From contig CAWJKP010000001.1 of assembly GCA_963843465.1 (NCBI GenBank), positions 2,046,001 through 2,110,000 of the forward strand: a stretch of DNA of 64,000 nt, read 5' to 3'. Below the pieces are notes generated by a model. That model worked only from the letters and a program-made list of their open reading frames with translations, searched no databases and was not told where the DNA came from. Below are positions 27,216 through 37,400 of this stretch, piece after piece. The translations under genes were made by a program, and so were the position numbers. How positions within the stretch are numbered: the stretch's first letter is position 1; each line of letters opens with the position of its first letter. This stretch comes from CAWJKP01 sp963843465. Lineage in GTDB: Bacteria > Planctomycetota > Planctomycetia > Pirellulales > Thermoguttaceae.

Positions 27216-30118
27216 CTACTCCAGATCCGGCCCGGCGATCCGCTCGCCCATCAGTTGCCGTTGTTGATCCTTGCGGTTGAAAGTGCCGTAGAAGAGCGCG
27301 TTGGCATCCATCCAGGTAATGAGGCGATCGAGATCGTCCTTCGACAGCCGGACCTCATGGTGACCGGCCAAAAGCTGTTTCATCAGTTTGCTGGCCCGCG
27401 CCCCGAATTGGTCGGGATACGTTCTCGCGGTCGGGCGATGCCCCCATGCTGAATAGGGCACCTGGGGAGCCAGGACGTCGTAGGACTGGGAAAAGGGACC
27501 CCTGCCTTTCGCCCCGGTGAGAACGATGCCGCCGCTTTTCTCCTTCGGTGCGCTGGAATTGTGGCAGCTCACGCAGTGCTTGTCGAGCACCGGCTGGACC
27601 AGGAGCGGGTAGCTGAGCGGCTTGGTGCCATCCGGACCAGGCGTAATGTCGCAGGGCGGGCGCCGCAGGGCCTCGGCGGAGGCACGGCAGTCGAGCGGCA
27701 AGGAGGCGGCATTTCGCTCGTGACAGCCGACGCAACCGGCGGTCTCGCCGGGCTGGAGATAGACGATGCTGTACATCATCTGCACGGCCCGGCCCTGGGA
27801 GTCCAGGGCCTGGAACTGCAGCGGTATTCGAGCCGGCGCGGAAATAGGCCGAGCCGTCCCTTTCCACGGGGACGGTTCCCAGGACCTGTTTGCCGGGCGA
27901 GGTGCCGGCCAGCCCCGGCATCGGGTCAGCGGCGTTTGGGGTTGTCTTCGGGAGCACCTGAATGATCCGCAGCCCGGCAATACTCTCCTTGGGCAGCGGG
28001 ACCCAGCTCCGATACACGTTGTGCAGGAAGAACGCGCCTTCCGCCTTATCGGTTGCCTCAAGAGCGGAGGGGATTTGCGGCGGCAGCGGTCTGGGCCGCA
28101 ACGGAGCCGGCCAGACGCTCGACAGGTTCAGGTCGCGATAGAGCAACTCCTTGTTGCCGAATCGATCCACGCAGTAAAGGCCGAACATGTTCGGGCGGTT
28201 TGTCCGGGGCTCGCCGACGAGGCAGTCGTAACTGTACGCCGCAAGGCAGCAGGTCTCCGAAAGCGGATGGGGACTGCGGTAGCAATGCCCCGGCCATCGC
28301 AGGGCCCCGCGCTGTGCTTCCGAGAAGTCCCCCATCGAGCCTGCCGGGCTTTCCGATTCCGGAAACGGCACGTCGGGCGTAAAGCGGGTGATGGGCGCCA
28401 GGTCTTCCACGCCTTTGGTCACGTCCAGAAGAACGATCGCTCCGGCGGTCATGGCGTGGTGCGCCGCGGCCGTGGCCATCACCAGCGGCGAGCCCGGAAT
28501 AGACTTCGCTTCCCAAATCCCTATGGGGTTGAGCGTATTGTTGCCGTAGAAGGCGCGGACGCCGCTGCCGTCCGGCCGGACCGTCCACAGGTGCTCGAAG
28601 TGCACCGCGTCGCGGTCCACGTAGTCCCACCGCGTGTAGATCACCCGGCCGTCGTTGAGCACCGCCGGATCCCACTCGTGCGTTTCATGGTAGGAGATCA
28701 CCCGCGGGCTCGATCCGTCCGCCTCGCACAACGCCAAGGTGTACACGGGACAGGGCCCCGCGCCACAACGGTGGTAGCCGCCGCGGCGCGTCGAGACGAA
28801 GATGATCTTCCCGGCGGGCAGGTAGCGAGGCGAAAAATCGTCGTAAGGACCGTCGGTCAGTTGACGCAGATTGGAGCCCGCCGCATCGACCTGGTAAAGG
28901 TGAAAATGCCGGTCCAGGAACTGGCCGCGGCGGGGCGGATCCGAGTCCACTTGGCAGTAGGAGAAGAGGACGTGGCTGCCATCGAAGGAGACCTCGGGAA
29001 ACATGAATGCCCCTTGGGGCAGAGCGCCGGGCGCCAGTTGCCGCGTCCGCATCGATCGGCCGGGCTCCTCCAGCACGAAGATGCCACCGCCTGGCCGGGC
29101 ATTGTCGCCCTCGTACTGGGTCAGTTGGTGGCTGAACAATCCGCCCGGAACGTGCTTGGCAAACACGATCGGACCCGTGTCGGCGACCGGATTGCTCAAC
29201 ACGATCCGGCGGCGCAGGAGGTGACCCCGTCGCCAGAGAGCCTCCCACGCATCGTCCGTCGTGCCCGCATCGGCGGCCAGACGCTTCCACCGGGACCGCA
29301 GCTCCTCCCATCCCCGAGTTTCGTCGGCCAACGTCAGCCCCTTGGCGCGGAGGTCCGCCAGCAGCCCGTCGCCCTGGCGAAGCAGCCGCTCGATGGCCAT
29401 AGCGTAGGTGACGGGAAGCCGCTCCGTGCCGATGCCGTCCTGCATTCGCCAATCCCACTGGATCAGCACCGGCTCCATCGCCGGGCGCAAGGGCGGCTGT
29501 TCAGGCGGAGGGCAACGCAGCGAGTCGCGCGGCATCGGGATGGTCAGCGGCAGCCAGGCGCCGGCAGCGAAGACATGAAGGTCGCGCCATCGCACGACGA
29601 CCTCGCCAGACTCGGCAACCGTTTTCATGCGCAACGTTGAAACGCCGTTGGACTTTTGTTCCTCGACCTTCAATGCCAACGCCTGATCGGCCTTCACCCT
29701 GTGCAGGGGCGTTTGCTCGTCGAGCGAAAGGCTCACCTTGGCCGCGCCGGCAGAAAGCAAATCCACGCTGGCCGAAACGGACAGCGGGCCGGCCACGTTC
29801 GTGATGGGCAGCGAGACCTCGACGTTCTCTCCCGCCCGCGCAAACCGCAATCATCCCCGCAGGCTGCATCACGGCGACCTGCGGCCCCTGGGGATCGGCC
29901 AGCAACGTAAAACCGCTGGCCGTCCATGACCGATTCTTGACGGGTTGGCCCGCACAGGACACCTCGACGCTAGCGGAACCCACCTTCGCCGGTTGGCGTT
30001 CGGCTGCCGATGCCAATGTCTGTACGGCGAGCAGCACGCCCAGCAACCACCTGGCGCCGAGCCTTGCGGAGTGTCGACTGGAGTTGCGGTGGGGTCGATG
30101 GGCGAAAGCAGCATCCAT
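27216..30118 (-). CDS. HzsA-related multidomain protein with cytochrome c motifs, two frameshifts
   Basis: The signal peptide (LGARWLLGVLLAVQTLASAA) is followed by a beta-domain, then a TolB/WD40-like propeller (FPEVSFDGSHVLFSYCQVDS; GKIIFVSTRRGGYHRCGAGP; WDPAVLNDGRVIYTRWDYVD). Two haem-binding CXXCH motifs follow: CVGCH at about 27720-27734 and CVSCH at about 27561-27575. This layout matches planctomycete 'hydrazine synthase alpha-related' proteins, which occur in non-anammox species and have unknown substrates. Frames change near 29845 (one extra G restores ...GMI|RFARAGENVEVSL) and near 27835 (two bases missing in CGCGCC, ...SAYFR|APARIPLQFQ). ATG 30118 has GGAGG at 8 bp. It is the first gene of the run with the beta-helix and GH78 genes. 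A 5-haem or redox role is not implied. Confidence 0.75.
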
Positions 30119-30191
30119 TGGCACTTCCTCCATTAGTCCGGTAAAGTCAGAATACTCCGCCGAACCGTAACTGTCCAGCATCCTTCAGCTT

Positions 30192-30199
30192 GTTATAAT
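30192..30199 (+). promoter_or_regulatory. Extended -10 promoter candidate
   Basis: TG-T-TATAAT is an extended -10 element in the divergent region between the HzsA-like gene and the PQQ-repeat gene. It points towards the latter, about 150 bp ahead of its start. No good -35 is seen. Confidence 0.35.
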
Positions 30200-30306
30200 G
30201 CTCTGGAGCGGAATTGGGCCGTTTAGGGCCTGCAAAACAATGAGTTGGGCAAACCAATTGAACCCCAGGAAGCGCAGCGCCCCTTGGGTTCCCTAGGTAA
30301 CCGTTC

Positions 30307-30326
30307 ACGGGGGACTGTCCCCTTCG
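30307..30326. repeat. Small GGGGAC palindrome
   Basis: GGGGGACTGTCCCC at about 30309-30322 is a compact palindrome in the leader of the PQQ-repeat gene. It shares the GGGGAC core of the larger palindromes elsewhere in the window. Confidence 0.7.
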
Positions 30327-30347
30327 GCCAAGCGCAGAGGCACGGTC

Positions 30348-33300
30348 ATGTTTGGCAAGTCGGTAGGGATCGGCGTTGGCAGTGTTTTCGCGACGGTTTT
30401 TCTTCTGGGGGTTCTCGGCGCGCTCCTGCTCCCCAACGTCATGCCCCGCGTCCGGGCGTCGGAGCAAGAGGCGCTGGCCCGCAAGATCCTGGAAGACACG
30501 GGCGTCCGGGGCGGGTTGATCGTCCATCTTGGCTGCGGCGACGGGAGACTCACCGCGTTGCTGCAGGCCAGCGCGACTTCCCTGGTCCAGGGGCTGGACA
30601 CGGACGCCGCCAAGGTCGAAGCGGCGCGGCGCCGCCTGCGAGCGTTGGGGCTCTATGGGAAGATCTCGGTCGATCGCTGGGCCGGCAGGCGGCTGCCCTA
30701 TATCGACAACCTTGTGAACCTGCTGGTCGTGGAAGACCCGGCCGGTGCAGGGCCGGACGAGCTCGTGCGGGTACTGGCTCCGGGCGGCGTGGCGTACGTC
30801 AAGACCGCTTCGGGATGGACGAAGACCGTCAAGCGGCGGCCCGTGCGGATCGACGATTGGACGCACTACCTCTACGATTCCAGCAACAACGCCGTGGCCC
30901 ACGATGAGGCCGTCGGGCCGCCGCGGCGGCTGCAATGGGCGTGCGGGCCGGCGTGGTCGCGGCACCACGACCACATGGCCAGCGTCAGCGCCATGGTCTC
31001 GTCGCAAGGCCGGGTGTTTTACATCCTCGACGAGGGGCCGCGAGACGCGATTCTCCTGCCGGCCAGGTGGTCGTTGATCGCCCGCGACGCCTTCAACGGC
31101 ACGCTCCTCTGGAAGCGGCCCATCGCGGAGTGGAACACGTCGCTCTGGCCGCTGAAGAGCGGACCCAACCAATTGCCCCGCCGACTGGTGGCCCAAGGCG
31201 ATCGGGTATACGTCACGCTGGGCATTGACGCGCCGCTGGCGGCCCTCGACGCCGCCACCGGCAAAACGCTCCTCACTTGCGCCGGCACGGACCACACCGA
31301 GGAAGTCCTGGACTTCGACGGCACGCTCTTCCTCCTCGTCGCCCACGCTCCCAACGCCTGGAAGACGTACCGCCCCAAATCGACCCACGTCTGGACCAAT
31401 ACCGGTCGTGCCAACAGCCAGTGGGCGTGGGACCGGGCCGAACGGTCGATCATGGCGATCGAGGCGGCCTCGGGCCGCGTGCTCTGGAAGCAAGATCGCC
31501 GCGTGGCCCCTTTGACGCTCGCCGCCGACGGTGAGCAAGTCGTCTTCTACGACGGCGAGAAGGTCGTCGGTCTGAACCGCCGGAACGGCAACCAGCGTTG
31601 GGCTTCCCAGCCGGTGCTCCGCAAGCTGCCCTTCCCCACCGGCTATGGCCCGACGCTGGTCGTTCAAGGGGACGTGGTCCTGCTCTCAGTCGAGAGCCGG
31701 ACGATGACCGCCTTCTCCGCCGCCGACGGCAAGAAGCTCTGGACGGCCGAGCATCACCGCGGCGGCCACATGTCGCCCGACGATATGCTGGTGATCCACG
31801 GACTGGTCTGGTCGGGCGAGGTGGCCAACGGGGCCAATTCCGGCGTGTTTACCGGGCGGGACCTGCACACCGGCGAGGTGAAAAGCGAGTTCAAGCCCGA
31901 TGTCAGTCCCGACTGGTTCCACCACCGCTGTTACCGCAGCAAGGCGACCGACAAGTATTTCATCGCCTCCAGGACCGGCATCGAGTTCATCGACCTGGAG
32001 GCCAAACATTGGGACTTCAATCACTGGGTCCGCTCCGGGTGCCTTTACGGTTTCATGCCGGCCAACGGGCTGGTCTACACGACGCCTCACTCCTGCGGCT
32101 GCTTCCTGGAATCCAAGCTATTCGGGTTCAACGCCCTGGCGTCCGAGCCGGCGACTCCGGGGCCGCCAAGCCAAGTCCCGGCGAGTGAACGCCTCCAGCG
32201 CGGCCCCGCTTTCGGCGAGCCACTGGAAGGCCCGGCGTCGGCGCCGGAAGACGAGTGGCCCACCTATCGTCACGACGCCCTGCGGAGCGGCTTCGTCAAG
32301 ACTGCGGTTCCTGCCGAGCTCAAGCGGACGTGGCAGACCGAATTGGGAGGCCGATTGAGCAGCGTCGTTGTGGCCGGCGGCAGGGTTCTGGTGGCGGCGA
32401 TCGACGCGCACACGGTCCATGCCCTCGATGCCGGCACGGGCAAGCCCGCCTGGAGCTACACGGCCGGCAGCCGGGTCGATTCGCCTCCAACCGTATATCG
32501 TGGCCGCGTTCTGTTCGGCTCGGCCGACGGCTGGGTGTACTGCCTGCGGGCCACCGACGGCCAATTGGTCTGGCGGTTCCTCGCCGCGCCGGCCGACCGG
32601 CGGCTGGTGGCCTCCGACCAGGTGGAGTCGCCCTGGCCGGTCTCCGGCAGCGTGCTGGTGCAGGGTGGACGGGTCTACGGCGTAGCCGGCCGCTCGGCGT
32701 TCCTCGACGGCGGCATGCGCCTCTTCCGGCTCGACCCCGCCGACGGCCGCCTGCTGTCGGAAACTCGCATTAACGACCGCGATCCCGAGACCGGCGGCAA
32801 CCTTCAGGTGAAGATCGAGGGGCAAGACATGCCGGTAGCCCTGCCCGACATCCTCTCGTCCGACGGCCGCTCGATTTACATGCGGGCGCAGGCGTTCGAC
32901 CTGGAGGGCGTTCGCCGCAACATCGCGCCGCTGAAACTCGGGGCCGACCGGCGTCGCGGGCAGGCGTCGCCGGGGAAGAGCAACGTGAGCGACGAGGCCG
33001 GCGACCATCTCTTCTCCCGCTCGGGTTTCTTGGACGATTCCTGGTTCTTCCGCTCGTACTGGATGTTCGGCAAGCTGGTCGACAGCAACTACAGTGGTTG
33101 GCTGCGGCCCGGCCACTTCGCCCCCTCGGGCAGATTGATGGTCCTCGACGACAGCTCGGTGTATGCCTTCGCCCGCAAGCCCGAGTATCTCTGCAACGCC
33201 TCGGTCCAGGAGTATTACTTGTATCGGGCGGATCGCGCGGTGAGCGACGAGGCGGTCCAACGGGTCCAGGCCGCAATCCACCGGATCGATCTGGCCTCGG

Positions 33301-34307
33301 CGACCGGCGACGCGGCCGAATCGGACTGGGCGGTCCGCAAGCGATTCCCGCTCTCGTCGCAGACCGTGGCCGCTTTCCAGTGGGCCCGGGGCAACCCGCC
33401 GATCCGAGCCCGGGGGCTGGTCCTGGCCGGCCGGACGCTGTTTGTGGCGGGGCCGCCGAACCTGGTCGACGAGCTAGAGGCCCTGCGGAATCCCGACGAT
33501 CCGGCGATCCGGGCCAAGCTCGAAGCCCAGGCGGCCGCACTGCGAGGCCAGATGGGTGGCCAGATCCTGGCGATCTCGGCCGGCGATGGAAAACCGCTGG
33601 CCGCCTGTGAACTCGGCGCGATGCCCACGTTCGACGGCCTGGTCGCTGCCCGCGGACGCCTCTACTTGAGCACGGTCGACGGGCGAGTGATCTGCTTGGG
33701 CAGCGAAGGAACGGCGCTGGGCAAGGCCCCCGAGGTCAAGTTGGTGGCCCTGGATACGTCTGTCAAACCGGCGTCTGCGGAACCGGGGCCGCGCGGCGGG
33801 CCGTCGCCGGCCGGCGAGTTCGCCAAGATCGTTCGTGCCGAGATTACCCGGTCGGATCTGGGCTACCATTTTGTCAGCCAGCGCGAGCGCATGGGATTTG
33901 CCCTCAAAAGGCTGCCCGCTCCGCTTGCCGGCAAGGTCCGCTTGAAGTTGCGGATGCGGGTTGCCACGGACGGGGCTCTGCGAAACGGCTTCCTCTTATT
34001 TGGCGACAGCGTGGAGGAACCCAAGCTGATCAAGTGTGGACTGCGGTTCGCCATCAAGAAGGCGGTTATCGTTCAGGGCCCGCTCAACGGCGGCAAGACG
34101 GTTCAGAAGCCGTTCGGAGCGGACGAGAGCAAGGTCCACGAGGTGGACGTGGCGATTGATCTGGCGGCAGGGCAGGTGGCGATGAAGACCGGTAAGGTAA
34201 CCGTCAGAACGACCTTGGAAACGCCGCTGAAGGCGATCACGTACGTCGGTGTAGCAACGCTCAACGCCGCAACCGATTTCAGCTCGGTGGAGACGGTCAG
34301 GGAATGA
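30348..34307 (+). CDS. Secreted fusion: methyltransferase-like domain plus PQQ-type beta-propeller
   Basis: A 1,319-aa protein. An N-terminal membrane segment (SVFATVFLLGVLGALLLPNV) precedes a class-I SAM-methyltransferase-like domain (residues about 45-160) with the glycine motif VHLGCGDGRLTALL and a motif-II-like GLDTDAAKVEAARRRL. A bridging RIDDWTHYLYD segment leads into PQQ-binding-like propeller repeats: AALDAATGKTLL, ALDAGTGKPAWSY, YCLRATDGQLVWRF and others. A C-terminal jelly-roll follows. The export signal would place the methyltransferase fold outside the cytoplasm, where SAM is not expected, so it may be non-catalytic. AGAGG lies 7 bp before ATG. It is divergent from the HzsA-like run. 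Confidence 0.75.
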   Translation: MFGKSVGIGVGSVFATVFLLGVLGALLLPNVMPRVRASEQEALARKILEDTGVRGGLIVHLGCGDGRLTALLQASATSLVQGLDTDAAKVEAARRRLRALGLYGKISVDRWAGRRLPYIDNLVNLLVVEDPAGAGPDELVRVLAPGGVAYVKTASGWTKTVKRRPVRIDDWTHYLYDSSNNAVAHDEAVGPPRRLQWACGPAWSRHHDHMASVSAMVSSQGRVFYILDEGPRDAILLPARWSLIARDAFNGTLLWKRPIAEWNTSLWPLKSGPNQLPRRLVAQGDRVYVTLGIDAPLAALDAATGKTLLTCAGTDHTEEVLDFDGTLFLLVAHAPNAWKTYRPKSTHVWTNTGRANSQWAWDRAERSIMAIEAASGRVLWKQDRRVAPLTLAADGEQVVFYDGEKVVGLNRRNGNQRWASQPVLRKLPFPTGYGPTLVVQGDVVLLSVESRTMTAFSAADGKKLWTAEHHRGGHMSPDDMLVIHGLVWSGEVANGANSGVFTGRDLHTGEVKSEFKPDVSPDWFHHRCYRSKATDKYFIASRTGIEFIDLEAKHWDFNHWVRSGCLYGFMPANGLVYTTPHSCGCFLESKLFGFNALASEPATPGPPSQVPASERLQRGPAFGEPLEGPASAPEDEWPTYRHDALRSGFVKTAVPAELKRTWQTELGGRLSSVVVAGGRVLVAAIDAHTVHALDAGTGKPAWSYTAGSRVDSPPTVYRGRVLFGSADGWVYCLRATDGQLVWRFLAAPADRRLVASDQVESPWPVSGSVLVQGGRVYGVAGRSAFLDGGMRLFRLDPADGRLLSETRINDRDPETGGNLQVKIEGQDMPVALPDILSSDGRSIYMRAQAFDLEGVRRNIAPLKLGADRRRGQASPGKSNVSDEAGDHLFSRSGFLDDSWFFRSYWMFGKLVDSNYSGWLRPGHFAPSGRLMVLDDSSVYAFARKPEYLCNASVQEYYLYRADRAVSDEAVQRVQAAIHRIDLASATGDAAESDWAVRKRFPLSSQTVAAFQWARGNPPIRARGLVLAGRTLFVAGPPNLVDELEALRNPDDPAIRAKLEAQAAALRGQMGGQILAISAGDGKPLAACELGAMPTFDGLVAARGRLYLSTVDGRVICLGSEGTALGKAPEVKLVALDTSVKPASAEPGPRGGPSPAGEFAKIVRAEITRSDLGYHFVSQRERMGFALKRLPAPLAGKVRLKLRMRVATDGALRNGFLLFGDSVEEPKLIKCGLRFAIKKAVIVQGPLNGGKTVQKPFGADESKVHEVDVAIDLAAGQVAMKTGKVTVRTTLETPLKAITYVGVATLNAATDFSSVETVRE

Positions 34308-34364
34308 GACTGAGACTGCGCGACGACGGAATCGAGTCATCGCGGAGCCAGTCCCCTTTTCCAA

Positions 34365-34397
34365 CAGGCTGTTCACACCTGCGGGAATAACAGCCTG
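34365..34397 (+). terminator. Hairpin after the PQQ-repeat gene
   Basis: CAGGCTGTT and AACAGCCTG form a 9-bp stem with a 15-nt loop, 58 bp after the stop. GTCCCC motifs flank it. There is no T-run, so it may be a dispersed palindrome instead. Confidence 0.35.
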
Positions 34398-34490
34398 GTC
34401 CCCCTCTGGACCTGGAACTTCACCTGGCCCCTGGTTACGATAGGGGGGATTTCCTCTACGCTCAACTCCATGCACACCGGAGTACGCACC

Positions 34491-37400
34491 ATGATCATGC
34501 GCCGTGTTCGATTATCCCTGCTAAACGTGGCTCTCGTGGCCTGGGCCCTTCCTTTGATGGCCGAAACCTACTACGTGCGGCCGGACGGGAACGATCAGGC
34601 GGAGGGAAAGAGTCCCCAGGCGGCCTTCAAGACTCTGCTCCGCGCCTCTCACGTGCTGAACCACGGCGACGCCCTGGTGCTCGCGCCGGGCACATACCGC
34701 GACGAGGTGCTGCTGGCCGAGCGCTTCAGTGCCGACGGATCGGAGATGCTGATCGCCGGCGACGAGAGTGGCCAGCGCAGCGGGACACCGCCCGGGCCGG
34801 TCGTGATCCGCGCCGACAACGCGGCCAGCCCCGCCCTGGACATCTATCGCTTCCGCAATCTCCGCATTTCCGGGCTGACCTTCCGCGGACCCGGGCAGGG
34901 GCTGAGAGTGCGACGAAGCTCAGGCGTCGTTGTCCAACAATGCAGCTTCGAGGGGCTGAGCCGGGGTCTGGTCCTCGGCCAGTGCCAGGATGTGCGCGTG
35001 GAAAGCTCGGTTTTCAACAGGTGTACGCTGGGCGTGTTTTGCCAAGGCTCGGTCCGCACGCGACTGGCGCACCTGACCGTCACTGGCGCATCCTCGGTGG
35101 GCATCCTCGTCTTATCTTCCGGGGAGGGCGCGATACGCAACTCGCTGTTGACCGGCAACAACACGAACTTGATCGCCGACGAAATCTCCGGGCCCGCGTG
35201 GACCAGCGATCATAACGTGCTGGAGGGGAGTACGGGGCCGTGGGGTAGTGTACCGGTCATCGCCAAGGTGTACGAGTGGGCCTCGGCCTCCGGCCAGGAC
35301 CGCCACAGCGTCTATGTCACGCCCGCTTTCAAGGACCCGGACAAGTACGACTTGCACCCGGCAGCGACGGTGACCTGGGCCGGGGGTTTGCCGGGGGCGA
35401 GGGTCGGGCAGGCGATGGATCCCAAGGTGGAGTTGGATCGCGACGGCCGGCCCTTGAGCGTACACGAGGGCGCGGTGTGTGCAGGCGCGTACGATTACCC
35501 GGCCCAGCCGCAGCCGGGGGCCGGCTGGCGGCGGCTGGCGGTGAATCTTGGCGGTCAAGGGCCGCGCCAAAGCGCCGCGGTTTACGCCGCTGACGGCGCC
35601 CTGGTCCGCACGCTGGTGGCCGACGCGGCAGGCGTACACGAGCTCTGGTGGGACGGCCTGGACGATCTCGGCCGGCCTGTGCCCCCGGGGCGATACCAGG
35701 TGCGGGCCGTCACGCACGACGTACGGCTGGTGGACGACGGTGCGGTGGGCGACAACGGCAATCCGCTGGGCGCTTACAATTGCGACAATGCCGACCGGGT
35801 CGTGTCGCTTCCCGACGGCGGCTTTGTCGTCACCACGATCTATGACGAGGCGGGCTATCCTCTGCGGCGCTACTCGGCCAGCGGCCAGCCCATCTTCGCC
35901 TCGAACCTCGCGCAGAAGGACTATGCGGCGATTGCCTTGGCCGGCGAGGACCTTTACGGCGTGGTCGGCGCGGGAGCCAAGTCGCGATTGGTCCGCATCG
36001 TCCTGCCCGGCGACCGTGCGCGGATGGCCAACGGGGCCGAGGATTATCGGCTCTTCGCCGACCAGGAGAAGCCCGGCGCGATTGGAGGTTTGGCGGTCGC
36101 CGGCGGGCAGGCGTATGTCGCCGCCGGCGGGTTGAATGTCATCCGCGTGATCGATCTGGCCACGGGCGCCCGCAAGGCTGACTGGACTTTACCGGGAGTC
36201 GCCGACCTGGCGGCCGGCGGGCAGGGCGCCTTGTGGGCGGTTTCCGGCAAGGAAGTGGTCGCCCTGGATCGCTCTGGGCGAATCTCGCGGCGCTACGCCA
36301 CGGGGCTGGAGAAGCCGCAGTACCTGGCGGCGGGAGCCGGCCGTCTGGCGGTGGTGGACCGCGCGGCCGCCAGGCTCGCCCTCTTGGACGCTGCCAACGG
36401 AAGGGTGCTGCGGACGTTGGGCAAACCTCGCGTCCCCGGCCAATGGACGCCGGTTGGCCCCGAGACCCTCGCCGATCCGCGGGGGTGCGCCTTCCTCGGC
36501 GACGGGCGGTTAGTGCTCACGGAGCACGCCCGCGTCCGCATCTTGTGGCCCGAGGCCGGCCGCATCAGCGCGGATATCGTGAGCAACTTCATGGACGTGG
36601 CCGTGGTCCATCCCACCAGGCCGGAATACTTGTACTGCTGGCCGGGCGTGTTCCGCGTGGATCCTAAGACGGGCGCGTGGGCCTGGCTGGTGGAAGCGCC
36701 GCAAGGAATGACCACGCCGCCGGACAAGGAGGGGAAGGTGAAGAGTTACTCCTACGGATCGCCGTCCACGACAGTCGTTCTCGACGGGCGGCCATTCATC
36801 GCCTACGCCACGGGCGACGAGCAGCTCTTCATGTTCGACGTGAGCGATCCGTTGCGGCCGCGATTGGCCATGCGGCCCTCGGCGGCGCAGAAGGTGCTGC
36901 GGCTGGTGCCGTATTCGATCATCTGCTTCGCCAAGGGCGGCGACATCATGGCCAACGGCGACAGTTACGGCCTGTCCTTTGCCCGCGTTCCGTACAAGGG
37001 CCTGGATGCCCGGGGCGACCCGATTTACGATTTCGCCCATCCGGTCAAGCTGGGCCTGGCCAAGGACCCGAGTCCGCGGGGCATGAAGTGCATCAACGCC
37101 CCGTCCTGCGATCGGGTCAGCGGCGACATCTATTACCTGGCCGTCACGGAGCTCAATAACAAGATGGTGCCCGGTTGGGGCGCCGACGGCACGGGCGTGG
37201 GCAAGAGCACGCCCGAGGGCAAGCCGCTCTGGTTCGCGGCCAGCTCGGGCGGCAACTATCAATCCGGCGCGGTGATCAACGACGGGAAGACCGCCTGGTA
37301 CTTCGCCGGGAAGAGTTTTGGAGGACAGATCGACCTGTTCGACGTCGACGGGCTCCGCGTGACCACCGGGAATTGGGGCTGGCCCTGCAACTACTCGATC

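Noticed and set aside
27216..30118. Anammox hydrazine synthase subunit
   Set aside because: Similarity is to the broad HzsA-related family common in non-anammox planctomycetes; no HzsB/C or hydroxylamine oxidoreductase genes are present.
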